Source: Roseiconus lacunae (GTDB lineage: Bacteria > Planctomycetota > Planctomycetia > Pirellulales > Pirellulaceae). Taken from it: 64,000 nucleotides of DNA. This document shows positions 1 to 9,331 of the stretch, one piece after another. Both the position numbers and the translations under genes were made by a program. Location of the stretch: positions 1 through 64,000 of the forward strand of contig NZ_VSZO01000067.1 in the NCBI RefSeq assembly GCF_008312935.1, in the 5' to 3' direction. The stretch's first letter is position 1. The number at the start of each line of letters is the position of its first letter. Under the pieces are notes generated by a model. The model was not told where the DNA came from. It did not search any database and saw only the letters and a list, made by a program, of their open reading frames with translations.

Positions 1-214
1 CGACGTTGCAGCCGCGGCTCCATCCGCGGAAGATTAATTCCATCCAGTGCAGTCTACGAAAAGCTAAAACTTGTGTAGATACCAATGCCCAGTGAGAGAG
101 TCGGGCTTTCAGGCCCGGAGAGGGCACCCTCCCCGGCCGTTTGCTCGTCCGACCTTCCCGCGAGCGGGAAGGTGTTATCCAGATGCATAAACCCAAAGAC
201 TCATGTTTACCTGC
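1..214. other. non-coding flank with repeat copy
   Basis: No convincing gene. It holds a CCGCGG...CCGCGG hairpin near 13-28 and then copy 1 of the 150-nt repeat described separately. On the right it runs straight into the stop codon of the pyrK-like gene. Confidence 0.5.
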
Positions 215-218
215 TTAC
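87..218. repeat. 150-nt intergenic repeat, copy 1
   Basis: Closely related to copies at 5525-5674 and 50090-50238. The shared core includes GAGAGTCGGGC, TCAGGCCC and CCGGCCGTTTGC. It has a perfect hairpin, CCTTCCCGC/GCGGGAAGG, and a second hairpin around GGGCTTTCAGGCCC. Read on the minus strand, the element begins with TAAGCAGG, and this TAA is the stop codon of the pyrK-like gene. It is therefore a 3'-end element for that gene. Whether it is a terminator or a mobile repeat is not settled. Confidence 0.75.
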
Positions 219-1096
219 CAGACGATCTTTTCGGCATCGAAGATCGGACCTTCGACGCAGGTTCGTTTGTAATCCCACTCGCCGTCGTCTTGCTTGACTT
301 TGGCGACGCAGGAAAAGCAGATCCCGATGCCGCACGCCATCGGGGTTTCCATCGAAACCTGGCAGTGGACATCGCGTCCTTCGAGGCGTAGCGCCGCGCA
401 GACTTCCGCGACCTTCTCCATCATGATTTCAGGGCCGCAGGTCACAACGCGGACCCGCTCGCGGGCATCGGTTTCTTTCAAGCGTTCGGCGAGCACGTCG
501 GGAACGAGTGCTCGCGTTCCGGCTGATCCGTCGTCGGTGCAGAGGTGGACGTCAAAGCCAGCCGATCGGAATTGATCGACTCCGGCGTGCAGCGATTGCC
601 GCCGAGCACCGTAGATCACTTCGGCATGCTTGGCCCAACCGCTCTCCCGGTCGAAGCTCTGTTGGCCGAGCGCCTCGCGACCGAGAAGCAGCATTGGGGT
701 TTGCCCGATGCCGCCGACCGCCATGATCAACCGGTCGCAGTTCTGGTTGGAAAAACCATTGCCCAGTGGCCCCCAAAGTGAAACACGCGTACCGACGGGG
801 CTTTCGGCACAGGCCGTCGTGAAGCTGCCTTTCTTAAGGTAGATCAGATCGATGTAGGTCGGCGTGCCTTCCGAGTCCGCGATCACATCCCAGATCGCGA
901 ACGCTCGGCCGATCAGCGGTGCGTTGACATCGGCAAGGCGGATCATCATGAATTGGCCCGGCACGCAGCGTTGAGCGATCGACGGGCAGGCGACTCGCAA
1001 GCGATAGGTCGATTCCGCAATCGCTTCGTTCTCGACCAGTTCTGTTTGGTGTTGAACCAGTTGATTGGCGTAATAGTCGGCGTGCAGTGATGACAT
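215..1096 (-). CDS. pyrK: dihydroorotate dehydrogenase electron transfer subunit-like protein
   Basis: PyrK-type ferredoxin-reductase-fold flavoprotein of 293 residues. In the family it passes electrons between NAD, FAD and a [2Fe-2S] cluster for class 1B dihydroorotate dehydrogenase in pyrimidine synthesis. The N-terminal half is an FAD-binding barrel ending in GPLGNGF; GGIGQTPM begins the nucleotide-binding half. The C-terminus has the cluster ligands Cys255, Cys260, Cys263 and Cys280 (CGIGICFSC, then C). The ATG at 1096 is chosen because the upstream in-frame extension to 1162 does not look like part of the family. No pyrD partner lies in the window, so the exact redox partner is inferred. 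The stop codon lies inside a repeat element. Confidence 0.88.
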   Translation of the reverse strand: MSSLHADYYANQLVQHQTELVENEAIAESTYRLRVACPSIAQRCVPGQFMMIRLADVNAPLIGRAFAIWDVIADSEGTPTYIDLIYLKKGSFTTACAESPVGTRVSLWGPLGNGFSNQNCDRLIMAVGGIGQTPMLLLGREALGQQSFDRESGWAKHAEVIYGARRQSLHAGVDQFRSAGFDVHLCTDDGSAGTRALVPDVLAERLKETDARERVRVVTCGPEIMMEKVAEVCAALRLEGRDVHCQVSMETPMACGIGICFSCVAKVKQDDGEWDYKRTCVEGPIFDAEKIVW

Positions 1097-1388
1097 CGAA
1101 GCGGCTTGCCAAGGGCTAAAGGGAGCGGTCACGATCGGAATCTGCGCCGCAATCGACCGCACGCATCAAGGATGCCGGTCAACAAAAACGGGCGTGATTC
1201 CACACTACGGTAACGAAAAAGGGTTAAAACAGTGAAGCCCCAACCTGGGGAAGGTCGCGTCGGATGTGATTGTCGTCGCTTGAACGAGAGTAAGCTTCTA
1301 CGACCTCGGTTTCGGTTTCCCGGCGTGTTCTCCCCTGCCCCGCCCTTCCCTCCCCTGCCCGATTCTCTAATCGAAAGAGTTGACTGTG
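1097..1388. other. divergent intergenic region
   Basis: A gap of 292 bases between the divergent pyrK-like and hydrolase genes. It should hold promoters for both. It includes a pyrimidine-rich tract (about 1330-1362). No operator or RNA element was recognised. Confidence 0.4.
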
Positions 1389-3512
1389 ATGAGAACGAGA
1401 TGCCAAGTGTTCGCATTGGTGCTCTGCTGGCTCGTCGGTGCCGATACCGTGAGCGCTCAAGAAACCTCACCTGATTCGAAGACGCCGCCGCTGAAAACGC
1501 TGAACGATCATTTCCCCTTTGACGTTCCGGAAACGGTCGAATTGTGGCAGCAGCGTCGCGAGGATTTACGACGCCGCGTCTTGGTCGCCAACGGTCTTTG
1601 GCCGATGCCCGAGAAGACACCGTTGAAGCCTGTGATCCACGGCCGGATCGAACGTGATGGCTTTGTCGTCGATCGAGTCTACTTTCAGTCGCTTCCCGGG
1701 CACTATGTTTCCGGCATGCTCTTTCGCCCCGCCGAAGGCAACACGTTGGGAGTCATCGATGGAAAGCGTCCGGCGGTTCTTTCACCGCACGGCCACGGCG
1801 GTCGAACGATGAAGCTTAGTGATGACGCGTTAAAGAAACAGTTGGAAACCGGTGGTGAGATCTTCGAACAATCGGGGCGTTATCCTAAGTTGGCTCGCTG
1901 TGCTCATCTGGCGCGAATGGGTTGCGTCACGTTCATTTTCGACATGCTCGGTTATGCCGATTCACAACAGATCACTTATCAAACGGCGCATCGTCATGCC
2001 GACGCGCGACCCGAGGAATCGAATCGTGAGCAACCGATCTTCTTTAGCATCGACGCGGACTTGAACTTGCAGTCGATCATGGGGCTGCAGACGTGGAATG
2101 CCATCCGTTCGCTCGATTTTCTCGCTTCGCTTCCCGAAGTTGATGAGGAACGCTTGGGAGTGACCGGTGGCAGCGGCGGTGGGACTCAGACGATTCTCCT
2201 TTCGGCAATCGACCCACGTGTGAAGGTCGCATTTCCCAATGGGATGGTCAGTACGTCGATGCAAGGCGGGTGCTACTGCGAAAATTGTAACTACCTCCGG
2301 ATCGGAACCGGGAACGTCGAACTTGCCGCCTTGTTCGCCCCCAAACCTCAAGGGATGACGGCGGCGGATGATTGGACCAAGGCGATGCTTGACGATGGCT
2401 TTCCGGAACTTAAACAGCTCTACACGATGTTGGGCAAGCCCGATCATGTGATCTGTGGTGACTTGTTAAAGTTCCCGCACAATTACAATCACGTCACCCG
2501 TGCGATCATGTATCCGTTTATGGCGAAGCATCTTGGGCTGCCAAGCAACGTTCCGCTGGAAGAACAGGACTATCAACCGTTCAGCGAAACGGAGATGGCG
2601 GTTTACAACGATCAGCATCCGGCCCCCGATGAAACCGGTGTCGACCATGAACGAAAGGTCTTGGCATGGTGGACGAACGAAAATCAGCGCGCGCTCGCTG
2701 ATGCGGTTCCCGAATCGAGTACCGGCGAAAACGCCGACCAGTGGAAGCGATATCAAGATGTCATCGGTGGGGCTTGGCGAGTCATCTTTGATCGCGATTT
2801 GCCGGCGGGGAGTGAGGTCAATGTCGAACAGCTTTCCGAACGCGTCGAGCAAGGCGTACGTCGCCAACACATACGCGTCAGCCATCCCGAATGGAAGACG
2901 TCGGTTGAGGCGATTGTGTTTCGTGTCGCCGACGCTGATGCGAAGCCTCAATCGTTGGTCGTTAATCCGAGTCACGATGGCATGCAGGAAAAGTGGCTAC
3001 TCGGCGACACGTTGACGGCCTTCAAAGAAAACTATCCGCGGTCTGCGTTGGTGATTCCTTTCTTGCAAGCTCCCGAGCGTGAAGGCGGCAACATGGTTCA
3101 GCCGTTGATCGATGACAAACGAAGCTACTCTGGATTTACCTTCGGCTACAACCGGCCGTTGGTTGTCAAGCGTTGTGATCAGTTGCTTTGTGTGTTGGCG
3201 ATGGCACAAGGCGAAGTCGCCGCACCGCTGCGATTGGTCGGCCAGTTTCCGGCGTCGATCGCGGCCGGTGTAATCGCCGGCGACGCGGTTGACGAGCTGG
3301 TGCTGACCGATTCGGAGTACCGGTTTTCGACGGTCGAACGATACCAGGATGCGGACTTTGTGCCGGGGGCGGCGAAGTACTTCGACCTACCGGGCTTGAT
3401 CGCTTTACGGGCACCGCATGGGCTGGCGTTTGAGGGGGGCGAGGTTCCCAATTTGGTCGAGCGAGTCTACGCCGCCGCGGGTGCAAGCGAACGGTTGACG
3501 CGGTCGGAATAG
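1389..3512 (+). CDS. secreted alpha/beta hydrolase (acetyl-xylan-esterase-like)
   Basis: Protein of 707 residues with a signal peptide (FALVLCWLVGADTVSAQ), so exported. The central part is an alpha/beta hydrolase: an HGHGG oxyanion-type motif near residue 135, and a nucleophile elbow GVTGGSGGG with the likely catalytic Ser near residue 262. Large secreted hydrolases of this kind are common in Pirellulaceae and are usually annotated as acetyl xylan esterase or dienelactone hydrolase family; the substrate cannot be read from sequence. The C-terminal ~300 residues look like a second hydrolase-related domain. The ATG at 1389 is preferred over an in-frame TTG at 1380 because it gives a clean signal peptide. 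It stands alone, divergent from the pyrK-like gene. Confidence 0.8.
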   Translation: MRTRCQVFALVLCWLVGADTVSAQETSPDSKTPPLKTLNDHFPFDVPETVELWQQRREDLRRRVLVANGLWPMPEKTPLKPVIHGRIERDGFVVDRVYFQSLPGHYVSGMLFRPAEGNTLGVIDGKRPAVLSPHGHGGRTMKLSDDALKKQLETGGEIFEQSGRYPKLARCAHLARMGCVTFIFDMLGYADSQQITYQTAHRHADARPEESNREQPIFFSIDADLNLQSIMGLQTWNAIRSLDFLASLPEVDEERLGVTGGSGGGTQTILLSAIDPRVKVAFPNGMVSTSMQGGCYCENCNYLRIGTGNVELAALFAPKPQGMTAADDWTKAMLDDGFPELKQLYTMLGKPDHVICGDLLKFPHNYNHVTRAIMYPFMAKHLGLPSNVPLEEQDYQPFSETEMAVYNDQHPAPDETGVDHERKVLAWWTNENQRALADAVPESSTGENADQWKRYQDVIGGAWRVIFDRDLPAGSEVNVEQLSERVEQGVRRQHIRVSHPEWKTSVEAIVFRVADADAKPQSLVVNPSHDGMQEKWLLGDTLTAFKENYPRSALVIPFLQAPEREGGNMVQPLIDDKRSYSGFTFGYNRPLVVKRCDQLLCVLAMAQGEVAAPLRLVGQFPASIAAGVIAGDAVDELVLTDSEYRFSTVERYQDADFVPGAAKYFDLPGLIALRAPHGLAFEGGEVPNLVERVYAAAGASERLTRSE

Positions 3513-3755
3513 GGGTCCCGAAGGCGAAGAGAACGAGTTTGCTGGGCATTCGCCGGGATAAAAATCGGCAATTGGTTGACGAATTTGGACCGATATTGCC
3601 GGGAAACCGGCTGAAATACGGGGAATCGTGAACCAATTGGCCTTCGGGGCTGTCAGGCCTGCTCCGGTGCCCTTGCTGCTATCAGCGGCCAAAATTATCC
3701 TACCGGGCTCAAATTTTGGCTCTTTCCTTACCCCTTTACGGTGAAATCTGGTCTT

Positions 3756-5365
<1,610 letters not shown>

Positions 5366-5893
5366 GATTCGTCGCGTGACAGCTTTCACGTCGCTGCGAC
5401 TGTGGCGACCCGAAACGAGCGACGTGGGCTCCTGCCGAAGCGAACCGTAAGGTGAAAGCGCTTGCGTTGGGGGTGTGTCGCGTCGGCCCCGTGTCGCGAA
5501 GCTTGGCAATCGACGTTGCCCGCGGCTTAAGTCATTTCACTCTCCCACTGGGAGAGTCGGGCCTTCAGGCCCGGAGAGGACGCCCTCTCCGGCCGTTTGC
5601 TCGGCCGACCTTCCCGCAAGCGAGAGGGTATTATCCAGAGGCTTCAACCCAATGACTCGTGGCCAACTGCTTAGCGCCGTCGGCCTAGTGGTCGGCGCAC
5701 ATCGGTTTGCGGACAATCGTTTCTGGTACGTTGTCATTTTTAATGTTTCGCAACGCGTTAGAATGAGACTCCGCAGGCAATCTTTCGTTTTCGTCAGTCA
5801 TGACGTCGTCTTCGCAACGTGACTGATGGAACATCATTTGATCATAACGCCAAACGCCTGGGCGTTTCGGCAAAACGTAGCAAAGGAAGCACC
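5366..5893. other. long non-coding gap
   Basis: 528 bases between ilvC and the DUF4254 gene. It holds repeat copy 2 (5525-5674); the rest is probably the promoter region of the DUF4254 gene. Short in-frame stretches here look like chance reading frames over the repeat. Confidence 0.45.
5525..5674. repeat. 150-nt intergenic repeat, copy 2
   Basis: Same family as 87-218 and 50090-50238. The first hairpin is CTCTCCCACTGGGAGAG here and CTCTTCCTTCGGAAGAG in copy 3: the sequence differs but base pairing is kept. The second is GGGCCTTCAGGCCC. The right edge ends CTGCTTAG, as in copy 3. This copy sits behind the plus-strand gene ilvC and does not touch a stop codon. Confidence 0.75.
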
Positions 5894-6511
5894 ATGTCAA
5901 CTACCAGTGTCGCTCGGCAGCATTTACCCTCCGTTGCTGAAATCACCAAAACGCAGGTCGACACCGTCGAGGCATGGCATCAGGGGCCAATCGAGAATCA
6001 ATACGATGGCTTTCTGGAACTCGTCTGCCGCCAACACGAGTTCAACTATCGTCTTTGGCACGAAGAAGACATCGCTCGTAGTCCGACGGCGGATGATGCG
6101 AAAATTGCAGAAGTCAAACGCGCGATCGACAAGCTCAACCAAGCCCGCAACGACATGATCGAAAAGCTCGATGATGCGATCACCGCGCTTTTGGAGCGTC
6201 TGCATATCCGGCCTGCGGATGACGCCCCGGTGAATACCGAAACGGCCGGCAGTGCGATCGATCGCCTTTCGATCATGTCATTGCGTCTTTATCATTACCG
6301 TGAACAACTCGATCGTGCCGACGCCGATGCCGATCATCGTAATAAGGTCGCGGCCCGAATTGACCTCTGCCAACAGCAGCACGCAGACCTGTCGAAGTCA
6401 CTGCAAGAGTTGCTTGACGACATTTTCGACGCAAAAAAACGTCACAAGACCTATCGTCAAATGAAAATGTACAACGACCCTTCGTTGAACCCAGAGATTT
6501 ACAACGCTTAG
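5894..6511 (+). CDS. DUF4254 domain protein
   Basis: A 205-residue soluble, largely helical, charged protein. It matches my recollection of the DUF4254 family: conserved N-terminal EITKTQVDTVEAWH, then VCRQHEFNYRLWHEED and a coiled-coil-like AIDKLNQARNDMIEKLDDAI. Function unknown. In related families this domain is often near sugar-nucleotide or glycosyltransferase genes, but here the only neighbour is the dehydrogenase downstream. ATG at 5894 is preceded by AAGGAAG, a good ribosome binding site, which decides the start against longer in-frame options. Confidence 0.8.
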   Translation: MSTTSVARQHLPSVAEITKTQVDTVEAWHQGPIENQYDGFLELVCRQHEFNYRLWHEEDIARSPTADDAKIAEVKRAIDKLNQARNDMIEKLDDAITALLERLHIRPADDAPVNTETAGSAIDRLSIMSLRLYHYREQLDRADADADHRNKVAARIDLCQQQHADLSKSLQELLDDIFDAKKRHKTYRQMKMYNDPSLNPEIYNA

Positions 6512-6674
6512 AACGCGTCAGAAAATCGGTTCAGGCTACCGATGCGTAGACACGGTTTAAGCCGACAGCGGTTGTGCATCCGTTTCCGTTCTTGCTTTTC
6601 GGTAGCGGAACCCACCTAACGAACGCAGTTTCGAACTCTTGGTGCTCGGTCCACTGCTTTGCCGGAGAAAGACA

Positions 6675-7496
6675 ATGCCCCGTCCTGCCGCTCGTGTTCG
6701 ATACGACAATACTGACCGCGTCGTCATTGTCACCGGGGGCAGCAGCGGGATCGGGCAAGCGATCGCCGAAGCTTTTGTCGAATCGTCGGCGCAGGTCATT
6801 TGTGCGGACGTCAATCCACCGCCGGAGGTTCTTGCAGATCGTGTGACCTACGTCAGGTGCGATACCTCAAGGGAAGAAGAGTGTCGCGACGCCATTGAAT
6901 TGGCAGTGCAGCGGTTCGGCGGTGTGGATGTGTTGGTCAACAATGCGGCGATCCAACCGGTCGAATCGTACCGGCCGATTGACGAGCTTCCGATGGACGT
7001 TTGGCATCGGATGGTGGCGGTCAACCTGACCGGTTATACGTTGATGGCGAAGTACGCGATCGCTCAAATGCGACGGCAAGGAAGTGGTGTCATCGTCAAC
7101 TTATCGAGCGGGCAAGCTCATCGAACGGCTCGCGAGGTTGGCGTCTATGGCCCGATTAAATCGGCGAACATCATGCAGGCCAGGCAATGGGCGATTGAGT
7201 ACGCACGTGAAGGCATTCGTGTGGTGTCTGTTTCGCCAGGGGCGATCGACACTCCATTGGTAAGGGCATCCTTAGAGGCTCAAGGAGGCGCGGGGCCGCT
7301 CGCCAATCGGCATCCGATCGGGCGAATTGGTAAGCCCGAAGAAGTGTCCGCGGCGGTCCTCTGGCTTAGCAGCGACGATGCTTCGTTCATCACCGGGACC
7401 GATCTCGAAGTCGATGGTGGATTGGGGGCGTTCGGTGCCTTTGCCGATCCCTATCCAATGAGTTCATCAGAGGGTGACCGATCCGGTGCAAACTGA
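6675..7496 (+). CDS. short-chain dehydrogenase/reductase
   Basis: Classical SDR oxidoreductase of 273 residues. The cofactor motif TGGSSGIG is at residues 20-27. Asp45 (VICADVN) at the end of the second strand suggests NAD over NADP. NNAA is at residues 89-92, and the catalytic set is Ser144/Ser145, Tyr158 and Lys162 (YGPIK). The C-terminus has the usual SPGAIDTPLV and FITGTDLEVDGG. The substrate cannot be told. The ATG at 6675 follows GGAGAAAG; a TTG at 6639 is less likely. It ends 36 bases before a convergent sigma factor gene. Confidence 0.92.
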   Translation: MPRPAARVRYDNTDRVVIVTGGSSGIGQAIAEAFVESSAQVICADVNPPPEVLADRVTYVRCDTSREEECRDAIELAVQRFGGVDVLVNNAAIQPVESYRPIDELPMDVWHRMVAVNLTGYTLMAKYAIAQMRRQGSGVIVNLSSGQAHRTAREVGVYGPIKSANIMQARQWAIEYAREGIRVVSVSPGAIDTPLVRASLEAQGGAGPLANRHPIGRIGKPEEVSAAVLWLSSDDASFITGTDLEVDGGLGAFGAFADPYPMSSSEGDRSGAN

Positions 7497-7532
7497 ACGC
7501 CGTTTGCCTTTGAGGCGATTCCTTTTCCGTGA

Positions 7533-8153
7533 TTACAGGCAGTGTTCTTCCAAGCCTCCGGGCAGTAACTCTCTCAGACGCGACCTGGCTCGTGCGAGTA
7601 AAGACTTGATCGCCGGCGGCGATGTGTCGAGTCTTCTGGCAACTTCGGAATACGACATGCCTTGGTAGTAAACCATTTCGATCGCTTCACGCTGACGCGG
7701 AATCAGCCGCTCGATCGCACTTCGCAGGGTCGCATCCAGTTCGGCGCGATCGAGCCCTTCGGTGGGCTGACCGCCGGAATCATCGCGTGAATGATCGAGG
7801 CTCTCAAGGTTCGCGTCGATGCCGGATGATTCCACCGAGACTGCTTTCCGGCGGGCACGGTTGCGGCGGATATTGAGTGAGTAATTCTTGGTGATTAGCG
7901 ACAGCCAGGTACAGAATTTTGCGGTGGGAACGTAGTTGTCTCGCGATTGAAACACTCGCAGGAACACTTCTTGGCTGACGTCTTCGTCCGGTTCTTGCGA
8001 CCCGAAGACATTTCGCACCACGGCGGTAACCAGGGGGGAGTACAAATCCATTAAACCGTCGAGGGCGTCAAGTTCGCCTTGTTGCAACTGAAGCATCAGT
8101 TGGACGCCTTGATCGTCAAGGTAATGGTCGAATGAAGTGGCGGGGGCGATCAT
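7533..8153 (-). CDS. ECF-type RNA polymerase sigma factor
   Basis: Sigma-70 family protein of 206 residues with only regions 2 and 4, as in extracytoplasmic-function sigma factors. Region 2 includes DEDVSQEVFLRVFQ and FCTWLSLITKNYSLN (residues ~60-105). Region 4 includes LIPRQREAIEMVYYQGMSYSEVARRL, whose helix-turn-helix is near the C-terminus. No anti-sigma gene is adjacent. It is divergent from another ECF gene that is linked to a kinase. The ATG at 8153 starts just before the conserved part; the upstream extension to 8279 is likely untranslated. Confidence 0.9.
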   Translation of the reverse strand: MIAPATSFDHYLDDQGVQLMLQLQQGELDALDGLMDLYSPLVTAVVRNVFGSQEPDEDVSQEVFLRVFQSRDNYVPTAKFCTWLSLITKNYSLNIRRNRARRKAVSVESSGIDANLESLDHSRDDSGGQPTEGLDRAELDATLRSAIERLIPRQREAIEMVYYQGMSYSEVARRLDTSPPAIKSLLARARSRLRELLPGGLEEHCL

Positions 8154-8701
8154 TTGGAACGTTGGGAGAGAAGGCAGGCTGTCAGGGCGATAGGCATGCG
8201 ACGAACCTAGTCGGAAACGGTGAATCGGATTCGCTAGGATCGGCCAAAGGCATAAAGCCCAGCGAAAGATAAGAAGCACCCGTTCTCAAATAGGTCGTTA
8301 AGCGAAAAATGTTTGCCCTAAATCAATCAACGCAGCGGTAGCGGAGATTCAACAGCATTTCCGAAAATTCTTTTCCCCCAGAGAAAGCTTTCACCGATTC
8401 CCCCAGAATTCAGTTTTTCTCGTTTAATTTCGACCTGTTTTCCGTTCTGTGCTATAGCTGGAAATCGCCAGATCAGACGGACGCTAGCGATTGAACATTG
8501 GGGGCAGTTTTCGTAATTGCGAATCTGTGTTCTCAATGGTTGGTTTGTTGCGAAACGTTGTTCGCGTTTGCGTCGGTTTGTGCGGTTCCACCCGCGAAAC
8601 TTCTTTAGACTAAAAGACTGCAACGCACAGCTTGTCATGATCGGAATCAGGACAGGCTAGCGTGGCTTTTTTTCTAATGATGTCTCGCGTGATTGATTGA
8701 A
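8154..8701. other. divergent region between two ECF sigma genes
   Basis: 548 bases without a convincing gene, more AT-rich than the surroundings in 8290-8480. It should carry the promoters of both sigma factor genes. ECF promoters cannot be assigned by eye. A 103-codon minus-strand frame here (8327-8638) has no recognisable protein character. Confidence 0.4.
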
Positions 8702-9331
8702 ATGATGGTTGATGATTCTGAACAACACGATATCCGTTCCCGGCTGCAAACCGGTGGGCAAGATGTGTTTGCAGAATTGTTTTCGTCGCACCGTGGACGT
8801 TTGAAAAAGCTGTTGTTGCATCACGTGGACGCACGCCTTCGTACCCGCACCGATCTATCCGATATCCTTCAAGAAGCGTACATGGATGCGTTTCGCAGGA
8901 TCGAGCATTTCTTGCGAAAGCCCGATTTGTCGTTTTACGTTTGGTTGCGGCAGATCACGTTACAGCGGTTGATCGACAATCATCGGGCACACTTGCTGGC
9001 CGAAAAACGCAGTCTGAAGACCGAGGTTTCGTTATCGCAGTCGGCTTACAGTTCGCAAACTTCGCGTGCCTGGGCCCTGCAGTTGATCGAGGCCCAGTTG
9101 TCGCCGAGCCAAGTGGTGATGCACGACGAAATGGTTGGGCGAGTTGAGCGTGCTTTGGAATCGATGGACGATACCGATCGCGAAGTATTGATGCTGCGGC
9201 ACTTCGAAGAATTAAAAAACAACGAAGTCGCCGAGGTCTTGAGTCTTAGCCCTGCCGCGGCAAGCAACCGCTACGTTCGCGCCTTAAAGCGACTTCGCGA
9301 TGTCGTTTTATCTCGTTCCGAAACGCAGTGA
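8702..9331 (+). CDS. ECF sigma factor linked to Ser/Thr kinase
   Basis: Planctomycete-type ECF sigma factor, 209 residues. Region 2 runs through TDLSDILQEAYMDAFRRIE and FYVWLRQITLQRLID. A Ser-rich linker follows (SLSQSAYSSQTSRAW). Region 4 includes MDDTDREVLMLRHFEELKNNEVAEVL. Its 3' end overlaps the kinase gene start by 32 bases, so the two are almost certainly co-transcribed. ECF groups paired with Ser/Thr kinases and lacking anti-sigma factors are known in Planctomycetes; control by phosphorylation is inferred. The start is one of two adjacent ATGs (8702 or 8705). Confidence 0.92.
   Translation: MMVDDSEQHDIRSRLQTGGQDVFAELFSSHRGRLKKLLLHHVDARLRTRTDLSDILQEAYMDAFRRIEHFLRKPDLSFYVWLRQITLQRLIDNHRAHLLAEKRSLKTEVSLSQSAYSSQTSRAWALQLIEAQLSPSQVVMHDEMVGRVERALESMDDTDREVLMLRHFEELKNNEVAEVLSLSPAAASNRYVRALKRLRDVVLSRSETQ

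Noticed and set aside
3640..3720. Possible small structured RNA upstream of ilvH
   Set aside because: GGCC-rich stretches can fold, but no SRP, tRNA, leader-peptide or riboswitch signature matched.
8327..8638. 103-codon minus-strand frame between the sigma genes
   Set aside because: No start signal or family features; lies in the promoter region.
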